A DNA stretch of 10,062 nucleotides from CAZHUN01 sp043801115 (GTDB lineage Archaea > Iainarchaeota > Iainarchaeia > Iainarchaeales > UBA10191): NCBI GenBank assembly GCA_043801115.1, contig JAZDMJ010000020.1:1-10062 (forward strand), written 5' to 3'. The translations under genes were made by a program, and so were the position numbers. The notes below the pieces were generated by a model that made no database searches, was not told the DNA's origin, and saw only the letters and a program-made list of their open reading frames with translations. Positions 5,142-10,062 of the stretch are shown in pieces (position 1 is the stretch's first letter; each line of letters begins with the position of its first letter).

Positions 5142-6107
5142 CTATTGTTCTCCAATCAAATTGGGGCGGTTCATTTTCATCATTCCCAAGTACATGAACT
5201 GCATGAATATGATGAGCGCCAAAAATCCCCAAAAAACGAGGTCGATGGGCTGGAGAGAAGGAATGACGCGCTGGAAGACGGCCGTAACCGTCAGCAGGAA
5301 CGCCATTTTTGTGATGGCGCCCGAAATTTGGGGAAACGTGGCAAGGATGACCAGAAACGTGAGTCCGAGCGCGGGCATGATGACTCCAATCATCATGAAC
5401 ATGAGGGACAATACGCGCAAACTTCCCCCATACTTGTTGATTTGTATTTTTTGCTCCGTTCCGATCGTGTGCACGAGTTCGGCCATAATGGCGGAAACGT
5501 CTCCTCCTGCTTTCAGTCCGTTTACTAATTGCCAGAGCGCGCGGCGGAAAAAGAGCGAAGGATTGTCGGAAGCAATCTTTTGCAATACATCCTCTTCGGG
5601 CTCGCCCGAATTGATTTGCTGGACGGCTTTTTTGAACTCCAAACTCACTTGTCCAAAATCCCCGTTGGCGATGGTGTTCATGGAGTCGAACAATGAGATT
5701 CCGCTTTTGATTTCAATGAGCATGACGCGGAGCGCGAATACGAGGTTTCGCTCCAAATCCCGTATTTTCTTTTTCACCAAAACTTTCGGATACAATGAAA
5801 CTTGCACGAGCACCAAAAAGCCAACGACCATTCCGAGGGGAATGCTTACAAGGAGCAGTTTGTCGGGCGCGATGCGGAAGCTCACGAGCGCGGCAACAAT
5901 GAATCCGACAACGGCGTAAAAGAGGAACAATACGAACATGTAGCTCGCATATTCTTCTTTCGAGTAGGGAAGTTCGGCCTGGCGGAGTTCGAGTTCCAAG
6001 TAGGGAAAAGCGTCTCCGAACATTCCGCCCATTCCCTTGCACTTTTCGCCCAAACCTTTCAGCACGGGCAGGGGAAAAGGGTTGAAGGGAATGCCTGTTT
6101 TGGCCAT
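5142..6107 (-). CDS. TadC/FlaJ-like pilus assembly membrane protein 1
   Basis: A 321-aa T2SSF/GspF-family membrane protein, the first of two tandem platform proteins. Membrane segments lie at about 56-77, 84-105, 230-258, 268-285 and 289-310. The cytoplasmic T2SSF domain lies at about 117-215, with LVFALRVMLIEIKSGISLFD (122-141) as its opening helix and NGLKAGGDVSAIM (196-208) as the conserved Gly-rich turn. It has a longer hydrophilic N-terminal part than many TadC proteins. The start is ATG at 6105-6107, directly after the ATPase stop (TAAATG), with GGAG 6 nt upstream that overlaps the end of the ATPase gene. Order ATPase then two platform proteins is the usual pilus-motor cassette. It shares only distant similarity with its downstream neighbour, so the two probably form a heteromeric platform; this is inferred. 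Confidence 0.9.
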   Translation of the reverse strand: MAKTGIPFNPFPLPVLKGLGEKCKGMGGMFGDAFPYLELELRQAELPYSKEEYASYMFVLFLFYAVVGFIVAALVSFRIAPDKLLLVSIPLGMVVGFLVLVQVSLYPKVLVKKKIRDLERNLVFALRVMLIEIKSGISLFDSMNTIANGDFGQVSLEFKKAVQQINSGEPEEDVLQKIASDNPSLFFRRALWQLVNGLKAGGDVSAIMAELVHTIGTEQKIQINKYGGSLRVLSLMFMMIGVIMPALGLTFLVILATFPQISGAITKMAFLLTVTAVFQRVIPSLQPIDLVFWGFLALIIFMQFMYLGMMKMNRPNLIGEQ

Positions 6108-9100
6108 TTAAAACTCCATTTTCTGGTTTTTTTCAGCGCGTTTGAGAACAGTGTCCGCATCCAAATAGTATTCGGCAATCACTCTTCCCACGCTTTGAAT
6201 GTCCCGGATTTTCTGCTTTCCCATCCATTCCAAAATTTTCTGCTTGTCTTTCAAGTCTCGATTCAGCTCTTCGGCGGAAAATCCCGTATGCAAAGAAATT
6301 TCGTCGTTCAATCGAATGCTTTCTTGGTGTTTGGAAATCGTGTCCGTGGAAGGACGCCAGCGGTACAAAATATTCGCCGAAATGCGCTCTTCTTCTTCCG
6401 AGCGTTTTTCCTGGATGAATTCGGCGATTTGCAAAATCCTCCTCGCCCCCACTCTCCTGTTGCGGAACATGACTACATTCAAGTGCACCGCGTCCAGAGA
6501 AGATTTGGGAATATCAATCGGGGGATTCGTGAGTCGGCGGATGGTTTCGTCGGCCGTGTTGGCGTGGATTGTAGTGTAAACGGAGTGCCCCGTGTGCATG
6601 GCTTCGAACATGACTTCGGCTTCTCTCTGCCGTCGCGTTTCTCCGACAATAATCCTGTCCGGGCGCATTCGCAAAGAATTGACCAGCAAGTCCAGCATGC
6701 TGACTTCTCCTTTTCCTTCCGGATTCGGCTCTCTTGTCGTCAGAGGAACCCAGTGCAAATAGTCGGGAAGCGTGAGTTCGCGCGTGTTGTGGCACACCAT
6801 ATTGTTGCATACAAAGCTTTCGTTTTCGGGGACGGAAAAGTCGTAAACGAACCCTTCGTATTCGCGCTCGCGTACGCTGGCGACTTTTTCCCAAACCAAG
6901 TCGTTTTCGGAAATGGGCTTGTATTCGGCCAAATTTTGCGCGGAAACGATTTCCTGCAAGCGCGAGCGGGAAATGTGGCCTTTCTTGTACGCGTTTTGCC
7001 AGCTTTTCCAGGAATTGTACGTGTAGCGCTTTCCGACTTCGGATTTGAGCGCGCGCTTGATTCGTTTGTAGTCTTCCTGTGAGAGGGGAATAATGTCGCT
7101 GACTTCGTGGCGTCCACGCGCGCAGGCCAGTTCGAGCTTTTGCATTTTTTTGGGCTGCAAAAACCCGACTGCGTTTTTGAATCGCTGCAGGTTGGCAACT
7201 TCCGAAATGCGGGCCTCGAAAGTCTTGTCTTTCAGGCGTTTGGGCTTGAAGCGCAAGTGGACACCAAATCGGAGCAGCAGTGTTTGGGTGTCTTTGAGAA
7301 GCCCGAGCGAAGCGCTCCGAATGGCGGCGTCATACTTTCGCTGCCATCCGTCTCCGGAAAAATAGCCTCGCAAGAGCGCGGCGGCTTCTTTTTCGGGCAG
7401 GGAAAAGACCCAGTCGGGGATGCGTTTGGTGTACGCATTTCCACGCAAGCCCAGAATTTCTTCGAAGAATGTTTTGAACACTTTCGAGTTGAGCATGAGA
7501 GTGATTCCGTCCGAGTGCATTTTGACGTTGATGTTGTAGCGTTTGGCGATTCTTTCCACGACTTCCCTGCATTCGGGTTCTACAATAGAAAAGAGCACGG
7601 AGTTGGAATCATAGCACCCGTCGGCAAGCCACAGTCCGACGCTCGCCGCCAAATCTTCGTCGATTTCGATTTTGAGGGGGAGAGTTGTTCCGTATTTGGA
7701 AGAGATGACACCGTCTTCGGGGAGCTCGCACAAGGCGTCTGCAAGGGTTGTTCGCAAAACCTGGTTTCGTTTGCAAGAGTGGAACGCGTTCTTGTTCATC
7801 GACTGGCGCAAAGCAGTCTTGCTCTTTTCAAGCAATAGAGGGAGCGACTGCGAGCGCAAGAAAGCGCTTTTGAACTTGGCCAATTGTTGGGACAAGTCGA
7901 AGACGACTGGCTTTCCGACATAAACGAGCGAGCGCGGGGCGGCCAAAAAAGTTCCCTTTTGAACGTCCTTTCCGGCAAGGGATTCGATTTTTCCGTTTTC
8001 ACCCAAAGTAAAGAGAGAGTGGTCGGCCGTCACGGAAACCTGCTTTCCGCTTTCGGTCGTAATGTCCAACACTTTCTTTTGGACTTTGTGGCGGTAGAGT
8101 TTGGAAGGGAAAACGAATTCGATTTTCCCGTCCCGTGTCATGGAAAAGAGTTTCAAGCCAAAGTTGTTTTCGAGGGCGACGTCCTCGAACTCGGGACTGC
8201 CGATTGCTTCGTCCACCAGTTGTCCGACCGTGGAACGCGCAACGTGCCCTTCTTTTTCAAATATGATTTCGGTTTCGGGCAGGACACTGTCTTCAATGGT
8301 TAGAACTCTTTGGTTCGGCTGGATGAAGGGAAGGCATACATTCAATGCGGTTGTTTTTCCCGAAGCCGTTCCTCCCGAGAACAAAATATTCAACTCGTAC
8401 TGGATGCACAGCCATATCAGGGCCATGACTTCCGAGTTCGCAGTGTTGTTTTCAATGACGTCCGTAACCGTCCAAGGATCGCGGCGGAAGCGCCGGATTG
8501 TAATTGTGTTTCCCCTTCCCGAAATGGGAAACAATGTTGCGTTCGCGCGGTCGCCCGTAATCAAGTGCGCGTCGAGCAGGGGATTCAATGTGGTGATTTG
8601 TTTTCCCACTCTGCGCGCGATAATGGAAGCGTAGTTTTGCGTTTCGGATTCGGATTCGGGAACAATGTTCGTCTTCAACCAGCCGTGCTTTTTGTGGTAC
8701 ACCCAAATGGGCTCTTTCGCGCTGTTGATGACGATTTCTTCCAAATTCCCGTCCATGAGCAGGAATTCGGTTTTTCCCAGTCCGAGCATTTCTTCCAAGA
8801 GCATGTTGATGAGCATTTGGCGCGTGGGCGCGTCCATGGAAGAGAGTTCCTTTTGCAGAATGGTTTCCGCACGCTTGCGGAACTTGTCCTTCGTGTTTTG
8901 GATGAATTTTGGGTCCATCATGCGTTCCGTGCTGATGGCCACGTCCGCAATCAGCGAGCTTTTCAAGCTCGACATGAGCGCTCTCGTTCCTTCGCCGTAT
9001 TCGGGCAGTTCCAAAAAATACGTGCGCACGAACGCGTCTTTTTCTTCCAAAATGCTGACTTTGACTTTCATGTCTTCAACAGTCAAATCATAGCTTTCGA

Positions 9101-9113
9101 CGAGTTTGGCCAT
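6108..9113 (-). CDS. TadA/FlaI-like secretion ATPase interrupted by an intein
   Basis: A 1001-aa precursor: extein residues 1-275 and 777-1001 (500 aa together, the usual size of an archaeal type II/IV secretion ATPase) and an intein at 276-776. The extein has Walker A GGTASGKTT (247-255), the Asp-box TIED/TRELTLPD interrupted by the intein, Walker B-type RIIVGE (820-825) and the His-box MHTGHSVYTTIHANT (839-853). These identify a hexameric VirB11/GspE-superfamily motor that powers filament assembly at the cytoplasmic face. The N-terminal ~130 residues resemble the archaeal N-domain that docks the platform protein. Splicing must rejoin D275 and T777 for the nucleotide site to form. The start ATG (9111-9113) has GGGGAG about 9 nt upstream, within a duplicated 17-bp segment, and follows the TGA of a mini-ORF by one base. 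It lies upstream of the two tadC-like genes. The archaellum motor FlaI is an alternative, but no other archaellum genes are visible. Confidence 0.93.
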   Translation of the reverse strand: MAKLVESYDLTVEDMKVKVSILEEKDAFVRTYFLELPEYGEGTRALMSSLKSSLIADVAISTERMMDPKFIQNTKDKFRKRAETILQKELSSMDAPTRQMLINMLLEEMLGLGKTEFLLMDGNLEEIVINSAKEPIWVYHKKHGWLKTNIVPESESETQNYASIIARRVGKQITTLNPLLDAHLITGDRANATLFPISGRGNTITIRRFRRDPWTVTDVIENNTANSEVMALIWLCIQYELNILFSGGTASGKTTALNVCLPFIQPNQRVLTIEDSVLPETEIIFEKEGHVARSTVGQLVDEAIGSPEFEDVALENNFGLKLFSMTRDGKIEFVFPSKLYRHKVQKKVLDITTESGKQVSVTADHSLFTLGENGKIESLAGKDVQKGTFLAAPRSLVYVGKPVVFDLSQQLAKFKSAFLRSQSLPLLLEKSKTALRQSMNKNAFHSCKRNQVLRTTLADALCELPEDGVISSKYGTTLPLKIEIDEDLAASVGLWLADGCYDSNSVLFSIVEPECREVVERIAKRYNINVKMHSDGITLMLNSKVFKTFFEEILGLRGNAYTKRIPDWVFSLPEKEAAALLRGYFSGDGWQRKYDAAIRSASLGLLKDTQTLLLRFGVHLRFKPKRLKDKTFEARISEVANLQRFKNAVGFLQPKKMQKLELACARGRHEVSDIIPLSQEDYKRIKRALKSEVGKRYTYNSWKSWQNAYKKGHISRSRLQEIVSAQNLAEYKPISENDLVWEKVASVREREYEGFVYDFSVPENESFVCNNMVCHNTRELTLPDYLHWVPLTTREPNPEGKGEVSMLDLLVNSLRMRPDRIIVGETRRQREAEVMFEAMHTGHSVYTTIHANTADETIRRLTNPPIDIPKSSLDAVHLNVVMFRNRRVGARRILQIAEFIQEKRSEEEERISANILYRWRPSTDTISKHQESIRLNDEISLHTGFSAEELNRDLKDKQKILEWMGKQKIRDIQSVGRVIAEYYLDADTVLKRAEKNQKMEF
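6786..8288 (-). other. Intein with LAGLIDADG homing endonuclease inside the ATPase
   Basis: Codons 276-776 of the ATPase precursor encode a 501-residue intein. It starts with SVLPETEIIF (block A, Ser1 as nucleophile). Block B is VTADHSLF, with its TxxH at intein residues 87-90. It ends with EGFVYDFSVPENESF (block F region) and MVCHN (block G, penultimate His and terminal Asn), followed by Thr+1 of the extein. Two LAGLIDADG-type motifs, LWLADGC (intein ~220-225) and LRGYFSGDGW (~306-315), keep their catalytic Asp residues (D223 and D313), and a block H-like SLGLLKDTQTLLLRFG follows. All residues needed for splicing and DNA cleavage appear present, so it is likely active in both. Removing it leaves TIEDTRELTLPD, the expected uninterrupted ATPase motif, which fixes both junctions. 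Inteins in KlbA-type secretion ATPases of other archaea are a known precedent; whether this is the same site needs alignment. Confidence 0.95.
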
Positions 9114-9167
9114 TTCACTCTTCTCCCCGCAATTTTCTTTCGCACCGCTTCATTTCACTCTTCTCCC
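9111..9167 (-). repeat. 17-bp direct repeat carrying ribosome-binding site and ATG
   Basis: The plus-strand sequence CATTTCACTCTTCTCCC occurs at 9111-9127 and again at 9151-9167, 40 bp apart. On the minus strand each copy reads GGGAGAAGAGTGAAATG: a Shine-Dalgarno-like GGGAG, an in-frame GAA GAG TGA stop context, and an ATG. The proximal copy starts the ATPase; the distal copy holds the stop of the coiled-coil protein and the start of the mini-ORF. A small tandem duplication of the gene junction is the simplest origin. Confidence 0.8.
9115..9153 (-). CDS. 12-codon mini-ORF between coiled-coil gene and ATPase
   Basis: ATG at 9151-9153 opens 12 codons (MKRCERKLRGEE) ending in TGA at 9115-9117. 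Both junctions are TGA-A-ATG: one from the upstream gene into this ORF, one from this ORF into the ATPase. Its start has the same ribosome-binding site as the ATPase because of the 17-bp direct repeat. It probably couples translation or is a by-product of the duplication; a functional peptide is not indicated. Confidence 0.35.
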   Translation of the reverse strand: MKRCERKLRGEE

Positions 9168-10062
9168 GTTTCTTCTCTTTTCGACTTTAATGTCGCTTCT
9201 CCGAAGGGAGGATATTTCATTTCGAGCAGTTTTTTTTCGCTCAAAATCGTCGAATACTCGAGCACCTGCTTTTTGTCCATGTTCAATTCGCTCGCCAGTG
9301 CGGACAGTTTGATGCTTTTTGTCTTGTTCACGAATTCGAGAATGCGATCGAAGTCCGTGATAATTCTCTGCTTGTGCACTTCCAGCGCCAAGGCCTTGAT
9401 TTCTTTGGCGGGCTTTTTGGGAATGCCTGCCTCTGAAACCCCTTTCGTCATTCCGCCCTCGGACGCTTTTCGTTTTTGCGAAAGCAGTTCTTGCATCATC
9501 TGGTGGGTTTTCTGCTCCATTTCAATGAGTCCCACTACTTTGTCCATTCCTTCGAGCAAGTGTCCCTTGTCTATTTTTTTGATTTCTTCCAATACTTCGT
9601 TTTCGGGAATCTTGTACTTGTCCATCAAATCCGTCACCTGGCTTTCGACTTTTTTCAGCTTTTGCTGGTCGACGTTCGCTTCTTGCGCCCTCTTTTCAAT
9701 CAAGCGTTCCACCATGTTCTCCGAAGCTTGGGGCGCGTTCTTTTTTCTAAACTGCAGTTCTTTCAAGCGCTGCTCGTAGTCGAGCATTTTTTCCTTGTAC
9801 GCGTCCTCGGAAATCTGCCTTTTCAAATACATGGTTTCGAGCGAATTCATCAGTTCTTTCGTTTCCGCGATTTGCTCGTCGGTGGAAGATTCGGCTTCCG
9901 CTTTTCCGAGAACACCAGCGGGCTTCGCCCGCTCCGCTTCGGGCGCGGGAGCTTGGAGGGTTTGCAAAACCTTGGAGGGAACGGGTTTTTTCGGAACAAA
10001 AGTTTTGGAGGGAACGGTTTTGGAATGGGCCGAAAGTTTGGGCGGAATGGTTTTGGAAAGAG
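9155..10062 (-). CDS. Coiled-coil protein with C-terminal winged-helix-like domain, N-terminus missing
   Basis: The frame is open to the window edge, giving 301 visible residues; no ATG with a ribosome-binding site is seen, and TTG at 9965-9967 is more likely an internal Leu. The visible N-terminal ~45 residues are low-complexity, rich in Pro, Lys, Ser and Thr, with repeated SKT-P units. Then comes a long charged helical region, with a short helical hairpin LKRQISEDAYKEKMLDYEQR like those in SHOCT-type linkers, and further coiled coil. The last ~75 residues (IITDFDRILEFVNKTKSIKL onward) look like a winged helix: helices around LSALASELNMDKKQVLEYST and a wing near KKLLEMKYPPF. No signal peptide or membrane helix is visible. 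Being first in line before the ATPase and coupled to it through a mini-ORF, it may be a cytoplasmic adaptor or regulator of the pilus motor. I do not recognise a named family. Confidence 0.8.
   Translation of the reverse strand, partial: LSKTIPPKLSAHSKTVPSKTFVPKKPVPSKVLQTLQAPAPEAERAKPAGVLGKAEAESSTDEQIAETKELMNSLETMYLKRQISEDAYKEKMLDYEQRLKELQFRKKNAPQASENMVERLIEKRAQEANVDQQKLKKVESQVTDLMDKYKIPENEVLEEIKKIDKGHLLEGMDKVVGLIEMEQKTHQMMQELLSQKRKASEGGMTKGVSEAGIPKKPAKEIKALALEVHKQRIITDFDRILEFVNKTKSIKLSALASELNMDKKQVLEYSTILSEKKLLEMKYPPFGEATLKSKREETGEE
9971..10062 (-). repeat. Degenerate short repeats encoding SKT/PK-rich linker
   Basis: Plus-strand units of the type GGAACGG-TTTTGGA recur imperfectly (for example around 9977, 10012 and 10046). 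On the minus strand they encode SKTIP, SKTVP, SKTFVP and KPVPSKV in a row. This is a low-complexity, probably disordered Pro/Lys linker at the visible N-terminal end of the coiled-coil protein, and may continue beyond the window. Confidence 0.55.

Noticed and set aside
5141..5155. TTG at 5153-5155 as start of the second tadC-like gene
   Set aside because: The ATG at 5138-5140 has GGAG 9 nt upstream and sits 1 nt after the upstream stop; the TTG has no ribosome-binding site.
5802..7082. A 426-codon plus-strand open frame
   Set aside because: It is antisense to the tadC-like gene and the ATPase/intein, is rich in Phe, Arg, Gln and His as expected for a shadow frame, and shows no domain.
6108..9113. 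Possibility that the ATPase is a fusion of unrelated genes or a broken gene
   Set aside because: The reading frame is continuous and the middle 501 residues have all intein splicing blocks; removing them restores a normal ATPase.
8310..9779. A 489-codon plus-strand open frame
   Set aside because: It is antisense to the ATPase and the coiled-coil gene, both with clear motifs or codon pattern, and has no recognisable domain.

Overview
The window looks archaeal. Promoters follow the BRE/TATA pattern (TTTAAATA-type boxes about 26 nt ahead of plausible transcript starts). Some starts have Shine-Dalgarno sites, while others look leaderless. The proteins are archaeal families: a class III signal peptide pilin, KaiC/RAD55-type RecA ATPases, an archaeal-style type II/IV secretion ATPase and two TadC/FlaJ membrane proteins. 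The mix and the compact, overlapping gene layout suggest a DPANN-type archaeon (for example Diapherotrites- or Micrarchaeota-like), but lineage is inference and not proven by anything seen here.

Layout, left to right. (1) 1-306, minus: N-terminus of a RecB/Cas4-like PD-(D/E)XK nuclease, cut by the window edge. (2) 414-872, minus: a 152-aa archaeal pilin with its own promoter and U-rich terminator. (3) 976-1722, plus: a KaiC-like ATPase, divergent from the pilin across an apparently shared TATA box. (4) 1709-2536, minus: a TraB/TIKI-like protein, convergent with and overlapping the KaiC gene by 14 bp. (5) 2675-4068, plus: a second KaiC-like ATPase followed by a P-loop-less RecA-like protein, linked through a 10-codon mini-ORF. 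(6) 4070-10062, minus: a pilus-assembly operon, in transcription order a coiled-coil/winged-helix protein (cut by the window edge), a 12-codon mini-ORF, a TadA/FlaI-like ATPase, then two TadC/FlaJ-like platform proteins. No gene-free stretch exceeds about 140 bp. I saw no RNA genes, insertion sequences or CRISPR arrays.

Working model. The ATPase and two TadC proteins would form the cytoplasmic motor and membrane platform that assemble the pilin into a type IV pilus-like filament. The KaiC-like proteins may be FlaH/ArlH-like partners or regulators of that motor, because the archaellum uses a KaiC-fold ATPase beside FlaI and FlaJ. That functional link is inferred from context only. The prepilin peptidase is not in the window.

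The clearest unusual element is a 501-residue intein with a LAGLIDADG homing endonuclease, inserted in the ATPase between the Asp and Thr of its TIED/TREL motif. The ATPase can therefore form only after protein splicing. Other items worth attention are two tiny ORFs that exactly bridge stop and start codons, a duplicated ribosome-binding/start segment ahead of the ATPase, a degenerate RecA partner, and a perfect inverted repeat in a divergent promoter region.
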